Source: Isoetes taiwanensis
Taxonomy: Eukaryota > Streptophyta > Lycopodiopsida > Isoetales > Isoetaceae
Length of the DNA: 64,000 nt
Assembly: GCA_021234155.1 (NCBI GenBank)
Contig: JAJEKV010000139.1
Location: 1,594,729-1,658,728 of the forward strand
Direction: 5' to 3'
The notes beneath the pieces are model-generated. The model was given only the letters and a program-made list of their open reading frames with translations. It made no database searches and was not told where the DNA came from. This document shows, piece by piece, positions 34,614-48,350 of this stretch (position 1 is its first letter; each line of letters begins with the position of its first letter). A program made the position numbers and the translations under genes.

Positions 34614-37600
34614 TTAGAACCTTTTTTGTCTTCCCTTCCAGTGGCCGTGGTTTTGCTTGGTTACCTGGTTTTGACCTGGACTGAATGATGCTATTCTTGG
34701 GTCAACCAATGATGGTGATCCAGGATCATAAACAGGAGAAGTGGTCACTTGAAGCCTTGAGCGCTGTAGGTCAGGTGATGGCGTCATAGCTACAACAGGA
34801 ACAAAGCCAGTTTGTGGCTCAAGTGGTTGAGGTGTAATAAACTTGGACCATTTGGACCGTGGGATGAATGGAAGAAGTAGTCCCTTTGCAAAGCATTTTA
34901 GGCCCAACTTAAGTGATTGCTCATCTGAAGGTGCCAATCTTAGTAATTGCTTCATCAAAGCATACCACTCATTCATTAGCTGATAGGCAAAGCTTGTTAA
35001 TAGGAGAGCAAGCATAGCTATGCCTACTCCTTTCTGATTATGCCACGGGTGACCTTGTAAAAGAAGCCCAAGTGCAGCTGCAAATACACCAGCTTCAGCT
35101 AATAAGGAGAAGGACTCAACAGCCTGCACCCCCCTCTGTATGTAAGGTTTGGAAAAAATAAGATAAAACAACTGGCTAGCAGTAAGAGCAAATACAATAG
35201 AGATCTGGCTCCTTGACTGGTCGAATCGATGATATATTCCAAATATAATCCCAAATGCTATTCTTCTTGAAATATCAAGCAATATGTAAGCAGTTCTTAT
35301 AGATCCAAGCACCCTGTTATGTGGTGGCATAGAAGTATCTTCATTTTCGTCATCTGAATGTAAAGCCCGCATCCTTCCAATGCCATTTGATCCACTTTCT
35401 ACCCATTGGCTAGCATCTCGACCATCCAAGACTATATATCTGACAGGGCCTCTGCGATCTTCGAAAAGTAGACCAAATCTTGGTAGAAATGTGGCAGATA
35501 CTCCTTCTTTGCGAACCCACTTGCCTATTGCATTCCTCCCTACTATGATAGCAAGAGCTTTTCCAACCCAAGACGTTTCCCTCACTATCTTGTTTGACCT
35601 CCCTTGTACTGGACGAAAGTTCCCATCAGAACAGCGACAAAAAGGAAGAGAATGAGAGATAGCAAGAAAGCTGTAGGAATTGCGAGGGAGGAGTACACCC
35701 ACGATTATGCCAGTTGTTGTGGCCCCCTGTTACAAGGGAAATAAAAGGCAAACTAAAAACATTAAACAAATGAAAAGATCTTGGAAACCAAGAACTTTCA
35801 TACCTCTGATAACAAATGCAGAAGCCTGGCATAAGCACGGAAGAGAGAGGATAAGAAAAACAGCTCAAGTCTTGGTATAGAAAGCGCCTCGATAGAAGTT
35901 TTTGTTCTCCATCTCAAAAACTGCAATAAGACTATGTGCAGAAATAGAAGAGGGCCAACAACAAATGACAAGCCAAAACGTATTCCTCTTGAAGTCTTTC
36001 CATCTGAAAGTTCACATTTGAGTTAGGACGGAACACATTACAAGGTGACAGGTCAATTCCTTACCCAGTATCTCTATCTTTATGAGATCGCTCAATGACT
36101 CCTGTGAACTAGAGCTTCTATCCCGCCACGATAGACTAAATATCAGTTATTTTCTAGAACTAAAACTCAAACAGCTAAAACTCAAACAGCCAGGCTACTC
36201 ACCACAAAAAGTAAAACTGATACTCAGAGATGCTAAGGGGCGGTCCAAACACTGATGCATTTGTTCCAAGTTCTTGTTCCAGAATGTGGTAGTCATGTGG
36301 ATATACCAGATTCATGTTTCCACTTATTGGATTATTACTCCATGATTGATACTCTATAGTTTGGGAAGACTTCTGAACAAGCAAGTTATGCATTCCTTGC
36401 TTATTTTTAATAACAGAGCTGCTAGTATCAAATCTAAAGTCATTCTCAGAAAGCTCATGCTGCTTCTCTGCTGGTAGCTTCGCATGTGGAATTAACCATT
36501 TGAGCCCCCTTATAGTTTCACGATATTCAATTGGCAAACTTGTTGCCAGCCAGTCTGTTAAAGCAAACACTTGAAGGTGACCAGCCATGCCCTGTATCAA
36601 AATGAGGATTAGATCCTGAAACTTTCTAGATGCTGATGAATTGGAATATTCAAGAATGCATTATACCAGCAGGTTTCTTGAAGGGTCTGACATAATGGAT
36701 CCCACAGTCCGGCTGCTAAGTGCCCCCTGCTGCCAAACTAGCTGAAGAAACAGAAAGTGCACCTGAGGCTAAGACTGTAAGCAAGTAAGCCAGCATTTGT
36801 AAATGAGGAAAGTGCCACGGAAATGGAGGGTCGTATCTGCAAAAGAAACCAGTTGTTTTTGAATTGGAAAAAAAAAAAAACGAAGGAGATCTGCACCTTT
36901 ATGAAACCTCTAAAGAAGCCTGAAACTAAAAAGAATAACTTACAGTGCCTAACATGTATCACATTGGATGCAAAAATTTGTATTCCCAGCAATGTCAACA
37001 GTCCTATTTTCTTTGACCATAATTGTTGCTATAACATCCCTCACAACAAGGATCTCAGCATAATATGTTGTTTTAGTTATTTCTCTGAACCTGAAAGAAA
37101 CAGGTAAATATGAGGAAATTTTATGCAACTAAATTGTTAGAAATACAAAACTGAGGAATCACCTACCTTTTTCATCCTGCCTCCCAAGACCGTTCAATGC
37201 AGATGACTGGAAAGAAACACGGCTTTGAGAATTGAATCAGTAGAGGCACTAGGGCGCCCTTTTGTTTTGGCAGGTGATGTCGCATTGGATCTGTACTTCT
37301 GGTCTCCTTTGATCTGAAAACGAATCACACAGATGAAGAAGGAAAACATGACATTATTGTTCATTTCTTAGAAAAGATCATTTGTTCAAAAAGAATTACA
37401 AACATAAAAGTAAGAGGGGTAGTTTCTTGAACAAATGTTCCAGCTCTACTAATAATCTTGGTTGACAGAAATGATACCTCCAGTACTGCAACTTTTAGAT
37501 ATGTTTTGTCAACTGCAAAGCAGAGATGCATTAAATACAATAATGCACCTGAGAAGCAGAAACACCAGGTCTAAGAACACACCAAGAAAGCAAAACGGGC

Positions 37601-39300
37601 GGTTCCCATGGCTTTTCCGGGATTGAAAGGTTGAAGATGCCTGTAGTTGTCTGGAGACAACTAAGTATCTTCTTGTTGTATTTGTAACTGGTTCACTGAA
37701 GTCCAGATAAAAGCCCTGGTCACTAAACTGTTTGCTAGTGAAGTGAATAGTTCTTGCTTCGTTATTGATGATGACTTGAAAATCCGAAATTCCAGTATAT
37801 AGATTGACAGTAACTGGGTTTCATCTGCAGAAAAATATGTAATGTAGTTCGTTAGCATCTTAGAACCTTATCATTTATGATAAATTAAATTTCAGCTTCA
37901 TACCAAAGTGAATAATTGAAGTTGAATTATCACTTCTCTGTGAAAATATTTCCCGCTGCATCTCTGCAAAATTTTTTAGCAGTAGTGATCACAACCCGCC
38001 TGAAGTTGCATTGATATAGGTAAACTTAGAGGGAATAATGTAATCCTTGTTTTAGGACCTTGAAAGTTGATGCAGCAACTGTTCCTGGCCCGTAAACAAT
38101 TAGCTGGAACGGGAAGGAAAAAGATCCATGCATGTTATCAGAAACTGCAAGCAAAGAACAGATGAAATACAATTTAGAGGTGAAAACTTACATCACAGGA
38201 AGAACTGTTACAAACAAATTCTCTAGTTGCATTACATGGCTCCGTGAAGGTTATATCAACAGTAGGTTATATAAGTGCTAGTAAATGCTGGTCCAGCATT
38301 GACGACCGCAGTTGGGGCACGGTATCTGCATTGTGCATTGGTGTAAAGAGAAAAAACAGCTAAGCATTTCGTTATTTAAAAAAGAAAGAAAGAACCAGCT
38401 AGAAAGATACATGCGGTAATGGGCTAAATTGTTTACCGACGATCCAGCTATGTATGAAGTAAGAGCTCTCAACCCGTGGAGGTATTCACGGCCACTTCAA
38501 ATATATGGATTCCGTCTAAAAGATTCACATATGAGCTCCCCTGCTATCGCAGCTTTGGAAAATGCCTTCATCCAGCTGCAAAGTACTGAATTAATTAACC
38601 TTTTAAATTTCTGTTGGATCAAATACCCTGCAAATCGTGCTATCATGAAGCTCCATCCCAAGGAAGAATTACATTGGCGTACCCACAGTATAGAACAATT
38701 TCCATTATCGGATCCTGCCCGGTTTGATCCCTGAACGTGAACTCAAACCGGCGCTGGACTCCGGAAGAAATATTACGAGGGTCTTGGTAAAATAATCCTG
38801 CAAGCTTTGCTGGCCTCTCTCTAGAAAAACGCTTAAAACTAGAACCAGAATCAAGGCCATGGATCTGCTCCAGCTTATCACTAGCTCCATTCTGAGGCAT
38901 TATTGGTAACGCTTCTTTGTCCGTGCTCGAGACATTTTTTCAATGCTTTTGCTGTATGATCCTTGCATTCTAGTTCTGGCAGAGCTTGTGAATTAGAGAT
39001 TGATCTCACAGTGCTGCTGGAGTATCATGTGAGAAATTGGTGATGAATATGATCATTCTTGCTTACAGCATTGAGTTGTTTAGAATAAAGCTTGTGGGGC
39101 TCCATTTTCCACCGGAATTGAGCCATTGCGATGAAGCTACATCTTCAAATTCTCTATTGTCAATAGTCGGGCATTGATTCCAGAGAAGCATTCATCATAA
39201 TAATGGAGGCGAACACATTTTTCTGAGAACCAACCTGGCGCAAGGGAGCCCCTGTTTTCTGACCCAGCATTCACGTTTCTGCTCTTCCCTCTATCCGTGG
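34614..39300 (-). CDS. Multi-exon membrane protein with extracellular Ig-like-type region and C-terminal multi-pass region
   Basis: A gene on the - strand with canonical GT-AG introns. Exons I can place: 34614-35726 (last, ends at a TAA), 35804-36003, 36065-36135, 36203-36591, 36667-36836, 36944-37090, 37167-37313, 37583-37824, 37904-37963, about 38020-38144, 38192-38325 and 38437-38575. The 5' exons beyond 38640 are uncertain. Upstream exons carry LDGIHIFEVAVNTSTG and DTVP/TAVVNAGPAFTST pieces, like the DGxHxFEV...WTVDTxPPTA pattern of extracellular Ig-like repeats. Further on lie MAGHLQVFALTDWLATSLPI and hydrophobic segments. The last two exons hold membrane spans (RIRFGLSFVVGPLLFLH-like; TTTGIIVGVLL; IAMLALLLTSFAYQL) and LPRFGLLFEDRRGPVRYIVL, with a Ser/Pro-rich tail. 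Exons from about 36667 upstream carry one-base frame breaks. I do not recognise a named family; a plant receptor-like or channel-like role is a guess. Confidence 0.6.
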
Positions 39301-42300
39301 AAAAATGGGGTACATGGAAATAAGTCCCATGCTACCGGACGTCCGGCACCACATTTCAATTTTGCAGAAAAGTTAGCATGTGCGCGTTCGTACGCCTCCG
39401 GTATACTAAAGTGTTACGGACTACTATTTTCCGACGCGCATGCTGGCGTGCCAGCTGGAATTCGGGGAATATTCCTTATCCAGATTCTGTTTCTGGTATA
39501 CCAAGGTTTGGCCATTCATTTTTCTTTCGGTCGAATGGTCTATTTAATTGTTAGGTAGATGAGAGACAGGTGATGTAATCTTTACTAATCCTTTTTGCAA
39601 AGATTACTCTTGTACGACTAAAACCTATAATTGCTTGATCCATGAATTCTTCCATTCTCATTCAATTGAATTCAATGTCTCTCCACCATATGATAAAATT
39701 ACTTTACCTAACGTCATGGGGCGAATACCCCTCAAATCCCTGTAAAATAACTTCTACCCTACTGATCCTTGCGAAGAAATGCCATGATCTTTTAATGTTG
39801 CATTCATATTTGTCCAGGAATGAATCATTCAGTTAAATTTGCATACAAACAAAATTAGATTCCAAGCTTATTTAAAAGCATTATAGAGATGAATAGAGCA
39901 TAATATTGCTGCTTTTTTGGCAAGGGACCCAACTTGATATTTTGCATTTATTTCTTTTTGTTTATGGCTTTTGTTGCCTTTTCTGAAAAGTCTGATTTCT
40001 TTTTATCTTAGTTTCAGATGATGCACTTCACGTATTCTTTATCTCCCATTGCTGGCATGACTCAGTTCAAAGAAACCCAATGGAAATTTTCCTACTTCAT
40101 CAAATAGCCTATATTTTTTTGGGCTTTTCCTAATTGAATTTATTTCTTTAGCATAAAATTTTTTTCTTACCTATCTCCCGGAACAACCCTTCTCTATTAA
40201 AACAATGGGCATGACGTTATCGATCTATTCTTGTATGAGGATCAAACTTTAAGAATCTTCATTTTGCAATGTACATAGGTTGTAACACTTAGCCATATGT
40301 TCTCAATAATCTTATCAAGGTATTGTAGAGTGTGTACATTTTCACTTGATCATTGTTGGTTGTGGTAATTCCTAGGCGGCTAATTGTGATCCCAGATGGT
40401 ATCACGACCCCTAATGAAGGTGCTTATTTATACGACCGGTGGGATATCGTGATGGTATTGAACTCATTGATTACATACATTGCATGGGTTTACCATTTTT
40501 GTATTTTGATTCTATCTAGGGCGTTTAATTTATTCTATGAGGTATCCCATTCCAATTTAGCTCAAAGTGGAGAAACAAAATGGTGCGAAAAAATCATCCG
40601 ACTAAATCTTCAAGCATCTCAGTATAAGGAGTCGGTCGCCAGTCATAATTGTGCAATCAACTCTATGATGATGCTATGGGCTGAGAATCCCAACTAGAAT
40701 CCCCGCAATGAGGATACGATATCTTATGCCATCTCAAAGCAAACAACTACCCATCACAAGTTATATTTGCACCCATATTTTGAAGTGGGGGTAAAGGGAT
40801 GCCACACAATTTCATGAACTAACTCCACTTTGCTGAGTGAGTTATTGTCGGTTGGAAGCAAATGTATACACAAGTTGTATGGATATGGGCTAATTCTTTC
40901 TTCTTAGGCTTGACAAAAAAATAGAATTGCCAATAATGGTATCAATTGTGGATGATGAGAATGAGGAGGGACATTTTGGGGGGAAAAAATCTTTACAAAT
41001 AAATACTCGATTTGTTTAACACTAGTAATTTCCCCCATGATGCACTATTATTAAAGGACAATTCAACAAAAAAAAAAAAAATCATATAATCTTAAAACAC
41101 ACAAAAACTACCCAAAACTAGAATTCATATAGGAAATCAGTTTCGCTAAAAAATACATAAAAATGTGTCGACTCCCATTCTTGTGAGTTATGCTCTATCA
41201 AACCCGAGGGGTCAAGTATCAAAAGCTTTTTGTTCCTTCAGCAAGTAAAACTGTCTTGATGAATAGATTTTTTATTTCTTTAGTTATAATGTTATTTTTG
41301 TCTGTGAGATCTGAGGCAAAGACACAAAAACCACATCTCAATTCGAAGTCACAGCCAGAAGAAGATAGAGCAATTCAAACAGCAAGCAGGGGTCCAAGCT
41401 CCTACCTTAAAGAACGATCGGTTCCAGAAGCGGTTAATGATATGAAAAATAACTTTCAAAAAAGAATCAATTTTGAGTTCAAATTTGGCATATAAGTAGT
41501 TCACAGGGTCCTCCACATCCTATAAAATATTTGTTGAGTTTGAATGCGATGTTTGACTTTACTTCCTATTTTCAATTTTAGGAATTTATACAAATAGATA
41601 GCATTACTGCATGTGAACTCTAGGTTGTCCTCCAAAAAATCATTGTGAGAAAAACATGGTAAAAAAAAAAATGAAAAAGCAATCTCACATTCACCCGGGT
41701 CCATAGTTCATTCAAAAATTTACTTTCCTCCTTATATTATTCGAGCACAAGTTGAGTTTTGGAACCTATTGATAAAGCAAAGGACCACTGTTTATAAAAT
41801 TATTTATTGTTACGTTATCTTGAGGTTTACTAGAATATATAGCATCAATTATAATATAACTTCCATGTTTGTTCCACAGATTTGTGTATTACTAAGGTGT
41901 GACTATACAAAATCACATCCTCAAAATATCTCATATGCAAAAGAATAAGGAAAAAAAGTAATAGAAAAACTTTTACTATAAAAAAATTAAGATGTGGCTA
42001 CTCTGGGTCAGTTCTTGGAGATGTCCATTGGTCCCAAATGGCTGAGGGTTTAAAAAATCATTAATGCGCCACCTAAATCAATTTTGATCCTGGAACACAT
42101 ATAGTTTACCTATATATGATTCTCTATAGGATAAAATTAATTGATTAGGTTAGCTTATAATCTAAAGTAGGTTGAAACACGAAACAGAATTGCAGGGTAT
42201 TTGTAACCATTGGACCTACATGGACTTTCACCTGCTTTAAAGAAATCGCGTTAGTAAAAAGCCACCATAGACATATGCTCTACTCTGATTGGTCTTTCGT

Positions 42301-45300
42301 GGACCATAAAATGATGCATGCTTCTATAAATTAAGAGCACTTAGAAATAACATGTTTATATTAACATACAACTAGAGATTTCTATGCGAAGGTTTGCATC
42401 ATTAAAATATAATCTTCCTATATATATAAAGTACCAGCCAAAAAATTTATCACATTTGCGGAATGCTTTTTCAGGTAAACTACTAACAAAGAAAAAAACT
42501 AGCAAAAAGAGCGCCATGAGGGGAAGCTTGGTGGGTTTTTGACAATGGACATGGTTTTGCATTTTTAGGCTGGGTATGAGAGAAAGCATGGCATATGTAA
42601 AAAGAACATTAAACTGGAAAATACCTAAATAATAAAATTTGGGATTAAATCAATAAAACTAATATAATTTAACCATTGAATAAAATATCTATTTGTAGTA
42701 GGCAATTCAATTCGTGGATTTAGATTTGATGTTCATAGGGAAGGAAGGTCGTATGCATTAGCAAGTGTCTCCCACAACATTTTTTTCTGCCCTTCTTTTT
42801 ACATAAATTAAACATAAGCAGGATGACCTTCTTGAGAGTTTGGTGTCGAAGCTCAGCTTGACTGTAGTCGACCTCCCTCATGGCGCTGCATGTCGTCATG
42901 CAAGAGACTACTCCTCTACGGTCAATTCTCCTTGAGGCCGGCATTCCCTCAGCTCACGGCGTCATCGGTGGACCCACGGCATATCTACATGCCGTCTTTG
43001 GTGGGATCCACGTTTCATGCGCCGAAATGTATGACATGAAAAACCTTGGATCACAATTGGAATTGGATTCACATTTCAAATGGGCATGTTAGGCGACTTC
43101 CTCCTCATGCGTCCCAGGACTCACACAATTCTTGGGCGTTGCCACATCCCGTTGGCAGTTCCCGTTCCAAGCATGAGGTTTATCTTGGCTTGAAGTGCAA
43201 CTTCTTCAATGTTTGATTGCTCACCAACGTCCTATCTATTATTGTAATCAAATGCAGTCGTGCTTTTTGATCTCGGACTTACCCTACTCATTGAATGTCC
43301 GATTATGTCCCCAGTGGCTCACCGGTGCTTTTGAGCGACAGCGCGATTACGGTTTTCTTTTCGACTCGGCATCACCTTCTATCAGAGTACACACTTAGGA
43401 TGCCTTGAAAATTGGCAGATCTCATCTAAAAATATCCCACTCTGAAATGCGTCCTCCCACCTTGTTGGTAAAGGCGATTTCGACAGGTTCACGGTTTCTC
43501 CTCTCCACAAAGAATGCATTTTCCTTTTCTTTTCTCAGAAGTGTTCTTTGGTGGGGAGAGTGTTAGTCTTTGTCACGGCGGGACTGTTCTGGGACACTGT
43601 TTGGGCTGGGAGGAGCAGGGACTAAGATTAAGCATTCGAAGCAAACTGCTACTGCCCAGCTTCTAGCAGAAGTCCATGCCTCAAAGAGGGATGGCCTCTG
43701 GAGTTTGGCCTGCTGGTGAGTTTAGGAGCACTAGTGGCGTGTGCAGATTGCTTAAAATCCATACATATAGTCAGAGTTGGTGGCCCGAAATCACGCCATC
43801 TATCTATCTGGGTCCAAGGCCATTGTACTATATATATATCAATAGAGATAGATCTCAAGTTTTTGATGAGATTTAGCATTGTTTTTCTTTCATTCTTCAC
43901 CAAGCGGCCCGAGGCTTTCATACTCTTATTGATATTGTTGAGAGTCTTATTCTTATATAGTCTCTACAGTGTTTGTTTTATTTCTTTCTTTTCGTTCCGT
44001 CTCTTTGCAAAATCTACCGTGTCCCAGCACGCTGGATTCTCCTTGAATCCAAGGGTCTGCGAGGAGATCTTGTAGGCAATCCGAATCAGGACCCTAAGCG
44101 GAATCATGCGTAGAGGGAGGTTATTGATAAGCGAACTTCGATTTGTGTCATCGAGTGTGAATTGTCTTATCACGATTTATGCTGCCAGGGTTTCCCTCGA
44201 AAACCCTTGGTGGGGGTTTTAATCATGATAATTAAACACTGCTCCTTTTGTTTGGGTCCCATGGACCAATTGGTCTCCATGGACGATAAAATACATTCTA
44301 ATCTATTCTATTCTATTCTGGGTCTTTGAAAAATTTTATCATTTGTACTTCAAAAATACGCAATACAATGGTTCAAATATGAAATATTAAGCATTTCTTG
44401 AATTTTTAACAATACCCTCTTTTTTGTCGGGATACATGCGGAGAAGAATATCTATATTATGGCATTTAAATCATGTTTTTCGATATGAAATTCCAGTGGC
44501 AATCTCCTTTTACTAGCTCTGACTGACTTTTCACTTTCCTTTTTGCCATGTGTTGCTTCTCTATTCAGGGTTTCAGGCATTCTATGAAGCTTGGCATCTT
44601 GATGACCAAAGAACATTAATGATTGAAGATTTTGCTTTCTAATAGTGTCACATAGAGCTGCAAAGTAAACTCCGACTTTTGTTTCCAACTTTTCATTTCA
44701 AAGAAACTTCAAATTTTACATTTTATTTTCTTATCTTTTTTCATTTTGATTATATAGTTTGATGATGATGCGGTTGCTTCATAAAGATCAAGTAAATGTC
44801 ATATGTCCCTAGTTGGAGTGAACCTACAACTCAATACACACTCTTCATCAAATTTTCAAGCAATAATTGATTCGGACACAATGGGGGATTACTTTTTAGT
44901 ACTCTGCATCATACAAAATTTTATTGAGCAAAGCGGGTCTGGGACCTGATTCTTGTATCGACATCGTACCATTTGCGGTCGTTTTCAAAGTTAACGAAAA
45001 GAGCTTTTAATCTGCTCCGAATGCAACGTTGCGCATATCTCATCATGGATATTAATGTGTGTAAATTGAAGGTTCACGAAGAATAGCCATAGGCGCATGT
45101 GGTTCCCATCATGTTGCCATTTTTACGAACAAGCAGGTCCTTGAGGGACCCTCAATGCCATCCTAATTTAAAAACCATTGTATCATGTTTTCAAGTTTGG
45201 ACATTCAGTGAAGAACCAGGATGTTTATGATTAAATGTGAAATTATTTGATGTTTATAGTTTGCAGCCATTTTGGATTTCTTTTTGATCATATATCCGGC

Positions 45301-46690
45301 GCGGTCCTCTAAATCTCTCAAATCTCTACAAATCCCTCAATTCCACCCGTCTCACCTCTTTGGCAATTTTCGGAAACCATAGGGCCTCCTACGGGGACTT
45401 GGATTTTCCAATTGGCAAAATTAAAAAGCATTGTGTTTGGCATGTCTAGCCACAGCAGGACATCAACTTACTTAAACTTCCATTATAAGAATATATTTCT
45501 AGAACAAACAATGTAATTTCCTCCTTTGGTCTTTGGGTCCACATTTAATATTAACAAAGCCGATGAGGAAAATTGCCCGATAACAATGAGATCAGTAACT
45601 CCTCTTTTCACATCATTTTGAAATTCTGTCAACTCTTTTCCTCAACACACATATATAACCTTGCACAGGCCAAATACAATTTAATTCAATCAACGATTTT
45701 ATATACATCTCTACAACTTTATGGATGCCTAAAGTCGACAATGTTGGATGTTGCATCTACAAATCAAATCTTGCCAAATGATAGAATGACCATTAAAAAC
45801 CATACCACTAGTCTCCAGAATTAAATTAAACTTCAAAATTCACATATCTATAGATGAATAAATGAGGTGCCATAATTGAGAGTGTCTAACCCTTCCAACT
45901 GTAATAACTCTCCCCAACGTTTAGGGGCATTACACATACCCAACTCCATTGCCAGAAACTCCCAAAAAAATCAAAAATAAAACCAAAACCAAAAGCCAAA
46001 ACCAAATGAAAACAGAAAGCAAAACGAAAACCAAAACCAAAATCACCTTGTAATGCAAGTATTTTATTAGGATTGGCAATGTTCCACCACAGTGTTATTC
46101 CAAAAATGATATCAAATATATTTTAATAAGAACACTTATTTACATAGTTCCAATTTCTTTCTTTCTTTTACCAGCTAGATGAAAAAATAGAGGGGTATGG
46201 TTTGGGAGGCCTTAAATTATAGTAATTTGAATCAAAACTTCATACAATACTATGTATAAAGACGTTATTACATTGTTCACTTACACATTTTGTGTGTATA
46301 ACAAACCCTCAAAATATATGTAAATTCTTACCTTCATCTTCCTCAAAGAAAAGTGCCTCGGCTCATTTTGTTGGGTCCCATGAGTAGATTGGTCTCCATG
46401 TTAAATAAACTACATATTCAATTAACTTCAGTTTGGGGTTCATATTTCTAAAAGCCGAGAATGAGGAATGGACTTTTTTTTTTTTTTTTCAACTCTTTTT
46501 TCCTTTAACTTTTTTAACTCTGTTTCCGAGGATGTGGCGGGTGAGGCTCCCTTGCCCGCCAATGTTATGGTGTCAACCTTTCCTTCTTTCGAGAAAAGCG
46601 AAACTTCTCAGGTCTAAGCATCTCAAAGCTGCTTTAAAGCATGGAAGTGGATACTAAGAGCAAACCTCTTTCACACTTCAAAGTTTCTTT
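39301..46690. other. No gene recognised; AT-rich intergenic DNA
   Basis: Open stretches at 40353-40697 and 43716-44075 have no recognisable family content. Simple repeats include a poly-A run near 41066, ATTCT units near 44300 and CCAAAA-type units at 45978-46045. Confidence 0.45.
45978..46045. repeat. CCAAAA-type low-complexity tract
   Basis: Imperfect AAAACC/AAAGCC units repeated for about 70 bases; not a plant telomere unit. Confidence 0.85.
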
Positions 46691-47900
46691 TCCCCTATAT
46701 GATTTGAATGTGGAGTTCCTTCTGGGTAGAAGAAAGTGAATAAGGTGTCTATAGGTGCTTTTGGGTTGCCCCTAGGGGGGCAAACCCTGGAATATTGGTT
46801 TTTCACATATCCCCTAGGTATATCTTTGGAATATACCTAGGATATTAAATATTTACTAAAAGCTCGCTTGTTTCACATAAATTGGCGGTGCGTTGGGATC
46901 CTGAGGTTCTAAAAGGGGTAACTTTCTACCATATCCTAAAATTACACGCAAGCTGAGTTTTTGGCATTAGGGACGTTTTGAATGCCGAAGAACATTCTTC
47001 AAATGTCAAGCACGGTTTTTCCATCCATTGAAAATAGTCTTCTTGAGGAAATAGTGTTTCATTTATATTTGGTGACCGGGCGGGGAGAAATCTTTTGTAG
47101 CGAGAATGCCAGCAGCGAGATTACCGGATGACTAGATGGGCCCCATACTGCTAGCCGTCACCTTACCTTCACACTTCACTTCGCCGCTCTACCCTACGCT
47201 ATTCAAATATTTGGAGAAAACGCTATTCAACAGCTAACATACTCATCTTTCAACCTAACCTTCACAAGCAATTCCTCAAGAAAATGCTCAGTCTACAGAA
47301 TAAAATCAAGCTCAAAATTATATTTAGAAAAAGTCCGACAACTCATGTCCTGCCACTCTTCAGAGACCTAATAGCGGCTCAATATTGGATAAGCCCATGG
47401 GTTTGCGGAGACATGTCAGCAACAAGGTGGTTTTCCATATAGAAAGATCTTGCTCATTGCTTGGTCCGAGGAATGTTTAAGATATGGAGATTTGGCAATT
47501 GGTAGGCAAGTGCAGTCATTTATTAGCCCCAACTCTAACCTAGACTATGTGTTGCCTTCTTGGTTGAGCCACGTTGCGTCTATTTGCCATAGAGTTTAAT
47601 TGTTTGCAAATCGGCATTCAGTGCGGGTTGTAAAACCTAATCCGGTACCCACGGAATATGGTTTGTTGATGGACAGCCAAAAATTTTGGTGAGATGGATA
47701 TTACTCTTCAATTTCACAATTCAATGTCCCCTGAGGCACAAAACGGATGATATTCCCATTGCCTAGCATATTAAAGGCATGTGGGAACATGGGTTTTACG
47801 TAGAAAGACTGCGAGCGTTCATGAAACAGGTGCTCTCCTGATGGGTTCGGTCTACATGGTGAGAATTGAATGGGATCCCTACGACAAGATTGGGGAGTTC
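46691..47900. other. Degenerate repeat; no gene recognised
   Basis: Contains TTGCCCCTAGGGGGGCAAACC near 46774, a motif that recurs nearly unchanged near 50953. Probable old transposon remains. Confidence 0.35.
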
Positions 47901-48350
47901 TTCTTGTGATATGTATATGCTAAATGTGAATCACGAGCAACACCTTAAAGCTTTTTCAAATTTGTATGAGATATTGTCTCATGGAATGCAATGATTGCGG
48001 GGATATGAATGCGGAATGGCCAAGTATGCTTTGCTTTGGCGAATGCTTGAGAAACCTTAGCGGCAAAGGTGGGATACCTCACGTACAAAGTAACATTTTT
48101 GAGCATTTAAGAATATCACGGCAACACAAGATGCATCTGGCCAGGCTTGGATCCATGCAAATAATTGATGCAAGGTTACAATTCGAGGTTAAAAGATTAC
48201 CCATGATTGATATGCGAAGGTTTTGGATGGGACTACCACTAAAAAAGCGTGGTTTGTGTGGAGGGTGTTTAGCATTGGGGATATGCACCGACATGGCAAA
48301 GGCTACCCTAGGGGCTAGAATGCTTTCTGAAATATCGACATCATCATAGG
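47900..48350 (+). pseudogene. Possible PPR-type gene relic
   Basis: Shifting frames give pieces such as MYMLNVNHE, then, near 47975-48060, a stretch reminiscent of DIVSWNAMI..GYE (tcatggaatgcaatgattgcgg is the clearest part). Plant PPR proteins, which edit or stabilise organelle RNA, have this DVVSWN(A/T)MI pattern. An open stretch of 127 codons at 47966-48349 is in a different frame and is probably not the real one. Weak evidence: one motif and general resemblance. Confidence 0.3.

Noticed and set aside
38705-38890. - strand open frame starting with a signal-peptide-like hydrophobic stretch
   Set aside because: It overlaps another frame that reads as ordinary protein (RRFEFTFRDQTG); I could not decide the true frame or show it is a gene start.
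43649-44075. Overlapping open frames on both strands near 43.7-44.1 kb
   Set aside because: No family motif, no splice context and low-complexity hydrophobic content; likely chance.
45978-46045. Interstitial telomere repeat
   Set aside because: The unit is CCAAAA-like, not the plant telomere unit TTTAGGG/CCCTAAA.
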